Positions 25,507-39,038 are shown, counted from the stretch's first letter. The stretch is DNA of 64,000 nucleotides from Bisporella sp. PMI_857 (GCA_021307315.1 JAJSPD010000121.1:19311-83310); one strand, 5' to 3'. Made by a program: numbers and translations. The notes: a model not told the origin generated them from the letters alone.

Positions 25507-28500
25507 ATGTCGTCGCTGAACCGAAATCTCTCTTCAAAACTCGACGCAGCTATGCAAGATCATTGCATTAAACTCGACAATTCCTTCGGGCCGTCGGCAG
25601 GCGACTGTCACGGCTCCATCGACTTCACCCTCCTCTTCGAGCAGAGTATTCTTACCATCCTCCCTGCGTCGCTCTTCTTGATCATCGGACCCATTCGTGT
25701 CTACCTCCTGCACCAGACCAACGTCAAAGTTAAACACAGTGCCTTTGCACACTTCAAATCTGTAAGCTAGCGAGTCAACCATCTCATATTTCCTTATCGT
25801 TTCACCCTGAGAAAAAAATAACCTCCAGACCCCAATTCTCCTCTACAAGGCAAATTGAACACGAGGCTAATTCTCTCGCTCGCGTGTGCTAAATTGAAGA
25901 TCATTATCACTATCTTCTCTGCTCTAAACCTAGTCCTTTTGGTGTTGTGGGCGCGGAAGGACAGTCGCTGTCGCACCAAGGTGACCATTGGAGCGGCGGC
26001 TGTTACTCTTGTTAGCAATTTCTCGCTTGGTGCTCTCTCGTATTACGAGCATCGGTATTCGGTTAAGCCAAGTGATATCCTCGCCATCTTTCTCTTCCCC
26101 ACGCTCCTATTCGATGCTGCGCAGTGTCGTTCCCTATGGCTGATAGGGTGCGATCGTGCCATCTCAAGCGTATTTTCAGCAGCAGTTGCATTGAAGACCA
26201 TTATCTTTGTGACCGAATGTTGGGCGAAAACGAGGTGGTTGGCGGGATATTTTCAGGAAACCACTCCAGAGCATACGAGTGGCCTCTTCAGCCATGCGTC
26301 ATCGTATTGGTTGAATCCTTTGTTATGGACAGGTAAGAATCAATTGGCCTTCCAGATTAGCCTCAGAAAAAAGCCAATTAGTAATGTGAATCATGAGTAG
26401 GACGTAGCCACCAACTGATTATGGGAGATTTGTTTGATATCGAGGATGAGAATACATCAGAACGCCGAAGAGTCGAGTTCCGGCGCAATTGGAATGCCTG
26501 CCCTGACACTTCTTCAAAAAATCGGCTACTGCTAGTTTTACTAAAAACAATCAGATCATACGTTCTCGCCCCCGTCCTCCCTCGGTTGGCTTGGATTGCA
26601 GTCATGTTCGCCCAGCCATTCGTTCTACAGCGAATATTATCTTTCATCTCACACCCGGCGCAGGATATCAGCATCGGGTACGGGTTGATTGCCGCGATTG
26701 GCCTTATTTATTTATTAATTGGGTTAACTAAAGCTCAATATAATCATGCATTGAATACTTGTATGGTAGAAATACGAAATGTTGTCGTCACAGCCATTTA
26801 TGAAACAGCCCTCGAGGTTGATTCAACAGCACTTGGTACAGGTACAACATCGACTCTGATCAATAATGATGTCGATATTATCATGACCGGACTGCGCTCG
26901 TTACATGAAATTTGGGCAAGTGTCGTTACTTTGGCAGTTGCTATGTGGTTGATTTACAACACAATTAGTTGGGCGTAAGTGATTCGCTACTTCTTTTCCA
27001 CTAGTAAACTCGTAATTAATAATACTGCAACTTAGTTTCGCTGCTCCCCTAGTCACTATTCTGGGTAAAATGCACCTCCTGAGTAATGCTGAGCTCCTAG
27101 GACTAACCATGGGAATATACAGTTCTCACTATGCTCGTAGGACTCATGTCACCAGCGCTCATGCGTTCCCGTCGACGCTGGCTCTCTGCGACCGAACGTA
27201 GAATTGAAGCTACCGTTCGTAATATCACATATATGAAAGGCTTGAAGTTAATGGGCATGGGAGAAGAAGCATTTGAAGAAATCCAGCAGCTACGTGTTTC
27301 TGAGATAGAGATTGGAAAGTATGTTGCTAATAGACCACGTCGAGATTTCTCTCCACTAACTAAAATAGGACATATCGGATTTTTGATTCGCTCGCAACGT
27401 CGATCTGTAAGTATTAATTCAACCACAAAGATATGTCATACTGAGACATTTAGCAAATACGATGGTCAGCTGTTGCACATTGGCTTCTTTCGCAATCTAC
27501 GCGGTTTTGATCAAAGTCCAGGGCCGTGACTTCGACGTTGGAATATTATTTACATCCTTGACGCTTATAATTATAGCCATAGATCCAATCTTTACCTTAA
27601 TTCAAGACGTCCCCAACCTTGCGAGCGCTTTAGTATGCATTAGGCGTGTGCAACTCTTCTTGGTGTCGGAGAAAAAGCCATTGAGGACCCGTTCATATTC
27701 AAGTAGTAGGACTGCGTTCGATGATCATAGTCTACCAAATTCTGAGACCGAGTTGAAGCAACTAAAGACAACTCTCACAAGTCCAATTCTTCTTTCTGCT
27801 GCGGATGCTACTTTTGGTTGGCTGGAACAAAAGCCAATATTACACAATGTCACATTCGATATCTTACGACGCAGCATCAACGTCGTTATTGGGCCGTGAG
27901 TAGTAATCTTGCTCTTAGATTGTGTGCTCATGGCTAACTATAACTTGTGCTTGATAGTGTTGGTTCTGGAAAGTCGACATTGCTGAAATCGCTGCTAGGT
28001 GAGACCAAACTGTTAAGCGGGTCCATATCAACAATTCCCGGATGTGTTGCTTTCTGTGAGCAAAAGGCATGGCTACAAAATCATACTTTGCGAGACAATA
28101 TTCTAGGCATCTCGGTATATGATGATATCTGGTATAAAACGGTCATGGATGCTTGTGCTTTGACGGACGATATCTCTATCCTGCCGATGGGTGATGCCAC
28201 ACAGATAGGCAGCCAAGGATTTGCTTTAAGTGGCGGCCAAAAGCAAAGGCTGGTGAGATAAATTATGCGGATGAAGTTAAATGCAAAAAAAACTAATCAA
28301 TACCAGTCTCTTGCTCGCGCAATCTATTCCAAGGCAAAAATTGTCATTTTAGATGACGTTTTTAGCGGGCTAGATTCTACTACTGAGAAGCATATTTTCA
28401 CGAAACTATTAGGACCTGATGGGCTTCTAAGAAAGTTAGAAGCAACTGTTATTCTGGTAACCCATTCAGGTTAGCGTCGCCTTCCTTTTGCAACTTTATT

Positions 28501-31079
28501 CTAACTATGTCTTTTTTTTTGGATAACCAGTACGCTGGATCCCCTCAGCAGATCACATAATTGTCCTTGACGGTGGGCGAATTATCCAACAAGGATCGTT
28601 GGAAGAATTGAACGCTTCGGAAGATTTTGTTCATCGTTTTGCATTAGAGGGTAAGGACGAGAGCTTGGTACCTACCACCCAAGGCGAAAACGCCGCCCCT
28701 CAGGCTGTCTTCAATAATAGGAGCGAGGATGAGGTAGCACTGGCAAAATCCTCGAGAGAGTGGTCTGTTTATGCGTACTATTCTCGCTCGGTGGGGATAG
28801 GCAGTGCTATTATTTATTTCTCCTTCACCTGCGCCAGTGCCGCTTCAAATACATATCAGAGTACGTATTGGCTTATATTGCTCTTCACGGCTTTCCTTTT
28901 TTACTACATAGTATTGGCAAGACTAAAGAAGACAAAGCTAACCTTATTTAACAGCTGTTTGGCTACAAAATTGGGCTTCCTCAACTTATGGTACCAGTTT
29001 GTTGATGTATATGTTGGTCTACGCAGGTTTAGTCTTAACACTGATAATTATTTTTTTCATGATGTGCTAGTAAGTTCCTGCTGGAATCAATCTTACCAAA
29101 GCAAATTTATTAACTACTATAGCCAATTGATGTGTGTCTTGGTGCCGAAATCCGGGTTGGAGTTGCATAAGAGACAACTGAGGAGCCTTGTAAAGTAAGT
29201 GAAAAAGAGAATAGGCTTAGAAACTACACAAACTGATGTACCTAGCGCACCACTGTCATTTTTCACCTCGACGGACACCGGAGAGATTGCCAATAGGTAT
29301 TCGCCTCATACTTTTCACCTATATCGTCACATGCTGATATGTGCTAGATTCTCCCATGACATATTATATGTAGATACAGGTTTGCCAACCGCATTGCTGA
29401 ATACATTAGGCAGTAAGGCCCTCCACGGCATCTAAAAAGACATAAAATTGCAAACTTACATATGAGCAGATGCAACCGGCACGGTAGGAAACATCGTCGT
29501 AATCGTGATCGGTGCGCCGTGGGTAGGTTTATCGCTACCCGTCCTATTTATTATCTTATGGCAGATACAAAATTTCTACCTAAATACCTCTCGCCAACTG
29601 CGATACATGGAACTGGAAGCCAAAGCACCCCTATACACTCATTTTTTTGAGACCCTTGAAGGACTTCATTCAATTCGAGCGTTTGGCTGGTCAGCACCCT
29701 TTCGGAAACAGAATGTTGACTTTCTGAGAAACTCGCAGAAACCGCTGTTTCTATTGGCGGCTATTCAGATATGGCTTCAGTTTGTCTTAGACTGTGTCGT
29801 TGTGGCTTTAGTCTTAACGGTTTCTTGTCTTTCTGTTACTTTGAGGGGGAATTCGAATGTGGGGCTCGTAGGATTGGCGTTGTTCAATCTAGTATGTTCA
29901 CGCCCACCTTCCCTCGCTGCCCCGAACACATGGATTCTGATTCAGACACTATTATGGATTCTAGTAAATCACTGACACTTCTCGAATATAGATCTCACTT
30001 TCTCAAGGTCTCACCAATATCATTGCGAGCTGGACCCAACTCGAAACCTCTATAGCTGCAGTTAGTCGTATACGGGACTTTTGCAAGTCAACTCCAATTG
30101 AAGAAAACTCGACATCATTGTCCACCCCAGCACCAGATTGGCCCTCTTCTGGCATTATTGCATTCGAGAATGTTTCTGCTGCGTACGAGTACGTAGCTAT
30201 CTACTAAGAAGGGAAGCAGCTGATAAGACTAACATTATCCTTTACTAGGCTGGGTAAAGATTTGGTTCTAAAAGACATATCCTTCTCCGCCCAATCAGGC
30301 CAGAAGATAGGGATCTGTGGGAAGACTGGCAGGTATGTTTTATGTTTCAAGAGTGATGACCGTCTTACAGTATATACTTAGTGGAAAGAGCTCCTTGGTC
30401 CAGACCATCTTCCGACTTCTAGAGATTTCACAAGGAAGAATCCTTATTGACGGTATCGATATCACCAGCATGCCGCGCGACTTGCTGCGTTCTCGGCTCA
30501 CCATCTTACCGCAAGACTCATTTTTTGTGCCCGGTACAATCGAACAGAATCTGCTACTAGGCACTGCACTGAAACAAGACGGAGAGAAAGAGGCACGCAA
30601 TACGAAAATCCAAGAAATACTCCATGCTCTAAATCTCTGGGACAAAACGCATGAGCTTGGGGGAATGGACGCGGCCTTAGACCCGGAGAAGATGCTTAGC
30701 CAGGGTGAGAGACAACTATTTTGTCTCGCAAGAGCGTTGCTGAATCCATCTCCCATCTTGATTCTGGATGAGGCCACTAGCAGGTACATGCCCCTTCCTC
30801 ATGTCATCTTCCGTATCCCTTCAAGCAAAAGCCGACGATCAAGCTAACCAGCCTTGCACCTCTAGCATGGACGCTCAAACAGACGCTCTTGCCCAGAAAG
30901 CACTGCGCGAGTTTTGCGCCCATCGTACAATCCTTTGTGTTGCCCATCGCTTAGATACAATCCTAGATAGTGACCGCGTACTTGTACTAGATAAAGGCAG
31001 AATAGTTGAAGAGGGAGCGCCAAATGACCTAGTCAATGTTACGGGTTCAGTATTTGGGGGCTTGTTGGGAGACAGATAG
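25507..31079 (+). CDS. ABC-C (MRP-type) multidrug exporter
   Basis: Nineteen exons give a 1467-residue full-length fungal ABC-C transporter. Inferred introns: 25739-25849, 26333-26400, 26975-27035, 27065-27122, 27319-27368, 27407-27453, 27896-27957, 28253-28306, 28470-28530, 28861-28954, 29070-29122, 29195-29245, 29297-29347, 29413-29469, 29892-29991, 30189-30248, 30333-30381, 30784-30865. The N-terminus has the family's DNSFGP and LLFEQS segments, followed by membrane helices. NBD1 has Walker A GPVGSGKST, signature LSGGQKQRL and Walker B VILDDVFSGLD. NBD2 has GKTGSGKSS, Q-loop LPQDSF, signature SQGERQLFCLARA, ILILDEATSS and H-loop VAHRL. All catalytic motifs are intact. The weakest call is intron 1: the good-looking donor at 25762 breaks the frame, while the poorer GTGCCT at 25739 keeps it. 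It is a likely efflux pump for the cluster peptide (inference from context). Confidence 0.92.
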
Positions 31080-32049
31080 TTATGATGAGGTTCTAAGTTG
31101 TTGTTGTCTGGACGCTGTATGTTTTTTGATTGATTTATTTTATTTAAAAGCACAACAAATCGAGAAAGAATCATGATTACTAAATTAAAAAAAAAATAAC
31201 GCTGCACTTATGCTTAAGTTTTCTTTGGTATAGCGTTGTTATATAATTTGAATTTATTTTCATTTTTACTGTATACGAATTTAATATAATTGGGGTTAAA
31301 CTTTATAGGGTAAATAGAGTATTAGTGCAAGATAACATAAAAAAGCAAGGCACATAGTAAGGTACTTTTAGTATTACTCTTTATGTTTTCGTTTTTTTTT
31401 ATACAAAAGCTAATAATAGTAATAATGATCAAATAAAGTATTAATTGGAAAAAGCGTTTAAAATCCTCTTAATAAAAATTTTAATATGTGATTCACAATT
31501 ATTCTTCACTTTTGCTTGTATCAATTTACAAGTTGTAAATATATTTTGATAATCTAAGGGATATTTGCTTATAAATTATTTATGTTCTGTTCCTGAATTT
31601 AGCGTTTTCCAGCAATGTAGCTATATCATATCATTCACAGTATGATTGATAGTTATATCATGCAGTAGCTTGCTTGCTTATCGTTCAAAAGCTAGATCTA
31701 ATCCGGGTGTATCAACCACCTGCTCCGTAAAATCATGCCTTTTCTGATATCGCCCCGGTGTGTCCGCACTTCAAATGCTGTGATGATAGCATTTGTGACC
31801 CTAAGAAGCACTCCAAGAATGAATGGCTGACTATGAACCAATACCTCTAAGAGAGTTTCAGAACTATATTCCTAGGTTCTTGTCATGACTACGCAGCAAA
31901 GCGTCATAGTTAAGCACGGCGCGTAACAGAACTTGAGCTCCATGGCCACTATTGTAACATATTAGCGAATTTGAATGTTAACATTGATGTTTCAGAGCGG
32001 CCACTATAAAGGATAAGGGTAGCAGCCTAATTTATGTTATTGCAAAGGG
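31080..32049. other. Gene-free AT-rich spacer
   Basis: 970 bp between the exporter stop and the amidase 3' end. The part from 31110 to about 31560 is strongly AT-rich with A and T runs. No coding frame or repeat stands out. Confidence 0.6.
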
Positions 32050-33508
32050 CTAGCAAGGTACCCACCATTGTTCCTTAGTGCTATGTTCAAGGGGGGAATG
32101 GCTAATCCCGTCTCTACAGGGAATGAATATCATAGCTGTAGGTGTCTTAGTAGCTACCAAGGCACTATCGTGGCCGGCGAATGAGATCATCTCCATGACT
32201 TTGTCGGAACCGACCTCTTCGACAGCTGCAGAACGAACACATTCCATAGCCAGATCATCGAAGTGGACTACGGGGCTACGCCAAGTGCGAGTCATCCTGA
32301 ACGTGAACTTGGAGTTGTCATTTGATATGCGGTCCAATTCTGCTTTTATGGAAGACTCGAATTCATCTAATACCGCTTCTTCTGGGTGCCTAAAGTCGAT
32401 AGAAACTTCGGAATAGCCTGCTATCTTATTCACAGAGCTTTTCTCTGTGCGGATCACTCCGACCGTTCCAACTGCGTTGTGCGTAAGGGCCAACTTCTGA
32501 ACCAGTGTTATTATCTCAGCTGCTGCCACATGTGCATCGGCTCGATATTTCATAGGTGTCGAGCCAGCATGGCCTTGTTCTCCTGATACTTCGATGGTGT
32601 ACCATCTTACACCTTGTATTCCTGTAACAATTCCAATTTCTTTCTGTTGGTCTTGTAATCGTCGTTCCTGTTCGATATGGACCTCGAAATGAGCGTTCAG
32701 TGGATTTAAGCGAAAGTCTGCTTTGCGAGCGCCTAGATACCCAATCGACAATAAATCTTCTTTCATCGTCGATTCTCGTATTGTATTGGCGTTGTTGTGC
32801 CCTTGGGAGAGTGAAAGGTTGGTGGACCAAACAGCTGAGCCTGTGCACCCTGACACATAACCGGCTCCTTCCCTATAGACGGTATCATTACTACTGCCCT
32901 TCAAGATTTCCGAGAAGATAAAGAGGATTTTAAGGTATAATTACTCGTTGGTCCAATCCACAGCCGCTATAGGTGCGTATGTCTTAATTCCCGAATCCTT
33001 GATTGTACGCAGAACCTCCAGAGCGGCCAGAACACCAAGAATCCCGTCAAATCTACCTCCTTAAACAAATTCAGCTTAATACATCAATCCCAGGGTCACC
33101 TAAAAAAGGTTGTCTTAAAGAATTATCCATTTTTAACCGGGCATAACCCTAATCAAGGTAGAAAGCAGGGATTATCTAGAATAAGAAGCAAATCATAGAC
33201 TAACCATTGAATTGAGTATCAAGATGACTCCCCATCGCAATAGGTGCAAGATCATTGTTGGTACCGGGCAAAACAGCAAATATATTGCCAATGGCATCAA
33301 CACTTACCTCGCACCCAATCTTCCTCGCTTTGGTCATAAACCAATCCCGCACCGCTTTATCATCGTTCGAGAGAGAGAGGCGAGCCATTCCATACGAGTC
33401 TGGCACAGCTCCCCATTCTGCTGTATGGTGAATATCGTTCCACAGTCGTTCAAAGTCAGCTCGCAAAAATGGCCCTCTTGTGTCGAGGGGAAGTGTTGCA
33501 CTAGGCAT
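32050..33508 (-). CDS. M20-family amidase, N-carbamoyl-amino-acid hydrolase type
   Basis: Three exons, 33508-33205, 33059-32945 and 32872-32050, give about 413 residues. Introns 33204-33060 (GTTAGT) and 32944-32873 (GTAATT) restore the family cores GSHLDTQ...GGRFDG and DWTNEEGAG, which carry metal ligands and the catalytic glutamate. GEQGHAGSTPM and ISFAGHDS supply further expected histidines, with PCRDGISHSPLEHS near the end. The family hydrolyses N-carbamoyl amino acids, ureidopropionate or allantoate; substrate cannot be read here. The start is the first in-frame ATG, just before the conserved N-terminal helix. The end (KEQWWVPC, stop at 32050) is shorter than usual for the family, and a GTGGGT just before it could be a donor to a further exon, so the 3' end is uncertain. 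Membership in the NRPS cluster is unproven. Confidence 0.85.
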
Positions 33509-36500
33509 CGCGAATTGAACCCCGAACAAAAGATCGACCCAGCTAACTCTGTACAGTCGAATTGATCGTGGGATACTGCAACTTCGATTTTAGATATAGG
33601 GGAGATCAAAAGTAGAAGCGGTAGAGATAGGATAGAAGCAGTTTTTGCTGCGAATATCCGTTGAGAAAGGCTAAGAATTATGACTGAGATGATTTCCTGG
33701 AGATTTTAGCGGACGAGTCTTCTGCATATTTATGTAATATGCTACGGTATAATATCTTTTACGATTCTAATCTATGTGGTCTACCCAGACTCTTACCGCC
33801 ATATACATTTAGGCGTCGTGTTGAGTTTTAGGAGCCAGAGGGAATTTGCGTGGCGTAAAAACATTCGAACGTATCCCTCAATCACGCGGAGTACAGAACA
33901 AGCCTAGGTCATTACCATGATGGCACCACTCTCAATATCTCCAGGTCCTGTGGGATTGTTTCAGGTATTACAAGATGCATTCTTACACTATCTATGGGAG
34001 TGATTCGATTTATGATACTCCATCATTCGTCCAATCACCCGTATCCTATATCAAAGGGTTCAAATGAATAGGGTTCTGAGAAAGGAGAATCGGCAATACG
34101 AAAAATTTACAAGTGGAGCGCTTGAATCGATTTGTAATCGTGGGCCATCTATGATACCGTTAGGGTATCTGCAAGCTTGAAAATAGTTTAGCTTGCATAA
34201 AATTAACCTTCATATCAGGACTATATGGAATAAATGCATGCAAGTCACATAAAAATGGTGGTGCCACCCAAGAACCACTATTTAACTTTTAAATTTTAAG
34301 ATAACAAATTATCGGTGGTACAATGAGCTAAGACAAAATTCGCCGTCTTATAACTCAACGAAGGAAGCTGATCTGCCGACAACTTTTAGCAACAAGTCCC
34401 GGAGTCAGCTTCGATATTGTGGAATGCAACGGCGCGGATATAGAAGTCAAGATTGAAGCGTTGGTGGTGACCATGGAAACCCTTGATCACACTGCTACGA
34501 GTTTTATTGAAAGGGGCAAGCAGGTGTACCGCGCGGTAGAGAGTGACAAGAAGCTCAATGAGTGGGTGAGGATACGCTCTTCATTTTTAGAATTAAGCCA
34601 CAAACGCCAACAAAAACACTATTTTCTGACTGAGGCAAGGTTGAGACAGCTGACGCCGTATCTTTTACCTGAAACCAGGGAGCTCATGCTATGAGGAGGC
34701 GTCATCGGCTTTCGTATCAAGTCATGGACAACAGGTCTCGTTCGCAATATCCGCCATCTCGAACGAGGAATGAGGCTCCCAACTTCAGCTTAACCATTCT
34801 GTTCTTGGTGGTAGGCGATCTGCCGTTTACAGACGGCGGAGGTGAGCAAATGGACGCCATGGGCGCACCACTAAACCTTGCTTAGTATTGCTACGCTGAC
34901 TATTCTATCCATGACCAATCCCAATCGAGTTCCAAGGAACGTGAATTCAGCCGATACCCGCCTCTGAGGCTAATAAGAGGCAAGTGCAAAAAGCTTGACC
35001 GTTATGCATAATTCCTATGCAGCCATGGCAGAACTGTACCGCAGACAATACAGTATCGGCACAGATGGGACTTGTCAAAACCCATACTCATACCCATACC
35101 TATTTCCAAAGCAATTCCGACATAGTATGCTTCATATAACGCCCTCGGGCTTCGCCGACCTGGTGCAACGGAGGCTACCGTTTGGGTATAATGTCGACCA
35201 TCAATGCGAAGCACAACATGGCTACGGCGATCATAACACCACACTCATCCTGGTGTCAGACTCGGAGATTTTTTTTGGCGCTGATTGACAATGTGCCGAG
35301 CCGATGGACTTATTAATTCCTCCACACGGCATTAGTTGGTTAGCGTGTTTGCATATACGATGATTGTCCTAGCTGACACTATTACCCCATACTTACGCCT
35401 CATCCGCGCGCTGATCAGCTCCGTGGCGCCACTTGAAGCATTGCCTAGGGCCCTTGTCGCGCTCTTGTGTGGGGCAGTAAATGTGGCTACCAACAAGATC
35501 CGGCGCATCCGGGACTTCCGGTCCTCCCGGCCTAGGCTGGCAACTTTGCGCAAAACACAGTTTATTTTAATATCACTCAACATTGAGTAAGTATATATTT
35601 ACTAACACATAAATTATTTTTATGTAAAATATTATTTAATACGAAACAATATTTGGTCAGAATATAAAATAGCAAAAAGAACCAGTATTTTTATTGTTAT
35701 TATTAGTTGATGAAAAAAGTATGTTATAGATTATAAGATACTACTTTATAGGCCCTTTTTTTAACCTATTATATTATGCAACGCTAAAACTTATATATGG
35801 ACATCCTTTGTACAATTAATGAAAGAAATGAAATAGCAACGTAATTTTTACAATGTATGCATTATACTACAAAAGTGCTAAGACTATTATCCTAGACAAA
35901 CAGTGTGGTGTTTTCATTCACAGACAATGATATAGGAGATTGTGGGGATTACAGTGGGCCGCCTCAGCAAAAAATGTGTCATTGTTATGCAGTTTGTCGG
36001 CTTAATGCTACAGGAGTCTCCAGGTCCCTGAGATCTAATGGTTGAGAAGGATAGTGAGCCAGTATCCACCCTATACGGAAATAACTGCTTAAGCAATATT
36101 TAGTCAGGGTTCCTGCATCACATTTTCCAGGGTATGTACAGGACAATGTCCCAATCGGGAGCAATGGCATCAATTTTGGGGGCTATTTGCAATTCATGTG
36201 ACACTTTCAGGGTACATTTTTCCTTTCCTGACCGGGCCTTATACTCTCATTCTCACCATCGCCGTCCATTGTGCTTTGGATGTGGTCAAGAATCAGCTTG
36301 ATCCGCTTAAATCTCTTCTTGAGGGAGTTTGCAATTTATTATGCATTATATTTGCGCTACCCAAGTGACGATACCGTGCTATGTGCTTTTTTTTCCTCAT
36401 CCAGATCCAACAAACCAAGACCGAGCGAGTTGCTAGGCCATGAACGCCTTATTATCTCCCGCAAAGTGTGCAACTTTCTCTTAAGCAGAAGCATGGTCAT

Positions 36501-36729
36501 CTTGAACAATGGGTCTAGGATGAGTAAGCTCACCGGGCTCAGCATAAGGAAAAGCTTCTGTGGCGAGATTACCTTGTAATATCAGCACTATTTACTTCCC
36601 CCGCATGATGATCTTCGCTCAGCTTACCTCCCTTCTCTGTAAAATTCCACTGAGGTATGGGGGCTCTTGGGTCCCTTCTTTGTTCACCCTTCTCATCCCA
36701 GTATGGGGTCAATTTGATTGATTATGCTC
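33509..36729. other. Gene-poor region between amidase and bHLH genes
   Basis: 3.2 kb with only short open frames that resemble no family I recognise. 35580-35900 is AT-rich, as in the RIP-affected blocks elsewhere. One 91-codon frame at 34419 is listed separately at low confidence. Confidence 0.5.
34419..34694 (+). CDS. Uncharacterised 91-residue open frame
   Basis: The frame encodes a soluble, charged, probably helical peptide rich in Glu, Arg and Lys, without signal peptide or membrane segment. I do not recognise it. It could be one exon or a fragment of a decayed gene; codon use looks more gene-like than the surrounding AT-rich DNA. Confidence 0.2.
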   Translation: MECNGADIEVKIEALVVTMETLDHTATSFIERGKQVYRAVESDKKLNEWVRIRSSFLELSHKRQQKHYFLTEARLRQLTPYLLPETRELML

Positions 36730-37532
36730 CTACTTTAAAACATTTTCCAGTACCAACTTCGATGTGAAAATAGAGCCTCGCAGCTGCTTGATCTTCATAT
36801 CCTTTGCCTCTACTAATTCCTCCAGTTCATCAATATAAGCAATGGCATCTATGAGCACCTGCGATCGACTCTGCTTCGAGCTGGCACTTAAGCTCTCACT
36901 ATCTTCCATCAGATTATCCTCAACTCCCACTTCTAGTCCCCCATCCTCTGTAGATCGTTTCTTCTTGATTTCTTGCAGTCGCGTTTGTAGTTGATTGAAC
37001 TTCTCGTTGAGACTCGTGCGGTACCGTTTCTCCACCGAGTAATGTTTCCGTAGTTTCTTCTCACTGGTGACATTACTGTTTTTCCTGGAAGTATCTTGAA
37101 AGAGTAGCTCACTAGAAGCGCAAGCAAATGACTCTGCTATATTACTGTGATCATTCGTGTCCATAACGTTGGAATTAACGATATCATCTTCGAAGCCATG
37201 TAATCCTCTTGTTCCAGGTTGTGTTCTTTGCTGACCGGGTTCTTTCGAGGGGAAATGACGCTCGTCGTCGAAATAACTGGCCGATGACGGGTAGGCAAAG
37301 GTTGGTTGTAGACTTGAATCGTCGTCATGGTTGAAATTATAGCCATTAACTGTAGAGCCATTTCGGTAAAACCCTAGGTTAAGTGAGTATTGCGCTGTAT
37401 AATCCAGTGGGACACAAAGCACTCACCTGAAATCTGCCATGACTCTTCAGTAGGATGAAGATGGCCAAAGGAAGAACACTGCATCACTGTGAAAGAAGAA
37501 GAGGAACACTCTGCATTCCAAGGACTGGACAT
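36730..37532 (-). CDS. SREBP-type bHLH transcription factor
   Basis: Two exons, 37532-37427 and 37373-36730, encode about 249 residues. The 53-bp intron (GTGAGT, CTTAAC branch, CCTAG) is phase 1 and joins ESWQIS to GFYRNGS. The basic helix-loop-helix lies in the C-terminal half: basic part HYSVEKRYRTSLNEKF with the tyrosine (EKRYR) typical of the SREBP class, a long acidic loop, then SQVLIDAIAYIDELEELVEAK as helix 2 running into a short zipper-like coil. There are no membrane segments, so it should be a free nuclear factor and not a membrane-tethered SREBP. The N-terminus is Ser/Asn/Asp-rich and may activate. Such factors sometimes control fungal secondary metabolism; its targets here are unknown. 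Confidence 0.85.
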
Positions 37533-39038
37533 TCTTGCTCTGCTAGTTATGATAGCAGGCTAGACGTCTTGGAAGTTATTCCAAGGCTTAAAATCTACCA
37601 TCTCTAACTGGCTACAAAAGTCTGTCTTCTCACGTGAAGAACGGACCACAGCCGGGGAATTGGGATGATACCCCTTACTAGGACGATGAACAAAGTTACG
37701 TACAGCGTTAGGCCATTTTATGTTTATATACTACGTGTAGGAGGTGACCAAATAATCAAGCTTTTTGTGTCAGTTCTCTGGAATATTCTAATCTCAGAAC
37801 CTTAATGCAGATCGCCAATAAAAGTGCCATACAGATTACTACTGTTCTAGGTATGGTCATTTACAAAGGGATCTTGTTTGCATACAGCGCACCTGAGGTG
37901 TGCTGTTCACGTGCTGGATGCAGGGACCTAGCAAGCTCATGCAGTCAGCGCTACGGAAGGTTGTCAACCCGGAGCTTTCAAGCTTTAATACCACGTCGAT
38001 GCTTGGTGCTTACATAAAAAGCTTAGGCCTAACTTGAATACTATTTGTTGCCTACTTATAACGTTGATTTACTTTATATATATATATAAAATAGTTTTGT
38101 ATTATTAATGAATACGTATATGTAGTTATTTAAATTATATAAAAAAAGCTTTTTACAACATTTTTGTAATATATTTCATAAGGAGATCTTGTTTAAATCC
38201 ATAGTTTTAAATTAGACACAAAATTTCTTTTTTAATATTAAAAAGAATACTTGAAAGCGTTAGAATAGGCTAATAAACCCTTGTAACTGTTAGCCAACAA
38301 TTATTTTAGCCCTTTACGGGCATTTTAGATAAAAATAAAAACATTTCATAAATTCGAATCTTATTGGTCAACCTATTGTTTCACGTAATCTTCCAGAAAA
38401 GGCGAAGTGACACCTAGCATACGTGGTGTATTATGTCACGTGCGCCAGGCATCCGCGACACCATGGTATTCACATCCCAAATACCGGCAGGCGGCGACCT
38501 CCGAAGCGCTGTTGTGCCTCTAAATTACGTTTCAGAATTCGCAATCACATCTAAAAGGAGAAAAGAGGGGGATACGTGTTTCGTGTTGAGGTCATACATG
38601 ACTTGTGTAACCATTCCTCCCCCTTTCCTTCGTCCTCTCTTCCCCAGCGTTTAGCCGGGGGGGTGGGTACATACACCCCGGATAATTGACGCACGAGGCT
38701 TTACGGTTGGCTGCCGCGTAACGAAAGTTGGATCCGCGTAATCCTTGTTGGTGAGGATTTGCAAGCACAGAACACACTGAACACACTGCGCACAAACACG
38801 TAACTTTATTAAATGGTTCCTTCCCCATAAATAATGCACTTGGCCCTCAACGTCAATTCACTTTCGCAAAAACAACAAAAACGAAACTAATATCCTCTAA
38901 CTAGCGCATTTACCGCTATTATCACCTGCGATCGCTTCTTTTCTTCCCAAATTCTCACTATCCAAGCCGCGGTCTCCTGCTGTGTTGAACGCCAGTGCCG
39001 ATAAGTCGCAGATCCGTATAGATTACTTACTGCTCACT
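37533..39038. other. Divergent intergenic region, bHLH to GPI protein
   Basis: 1.5 kb carrying the promoters of the two flanking genes. 38040-38360 is AT-rich with TA runs. A C/T-rich tract around 38615-38640 and 38930-38950 precedes the GPI-protein start. No further gene seen. Confidence 0.5.

Noticed and set aside
25762..25849. GTAAGC at 25762 as donor of the exporter's first intron
   Set aside because: It looks better than 25739 but does not match the phase of the only sensible acceptor at 25849. Using 25739 gives a total coding length divisible by three.
37395..37426. 32-bp intron in the bHLH gene
   Set aside because: Too short for a fungal intron. The acceptor at 37374 gives a 53-bp intron with a branch point and the same frame.
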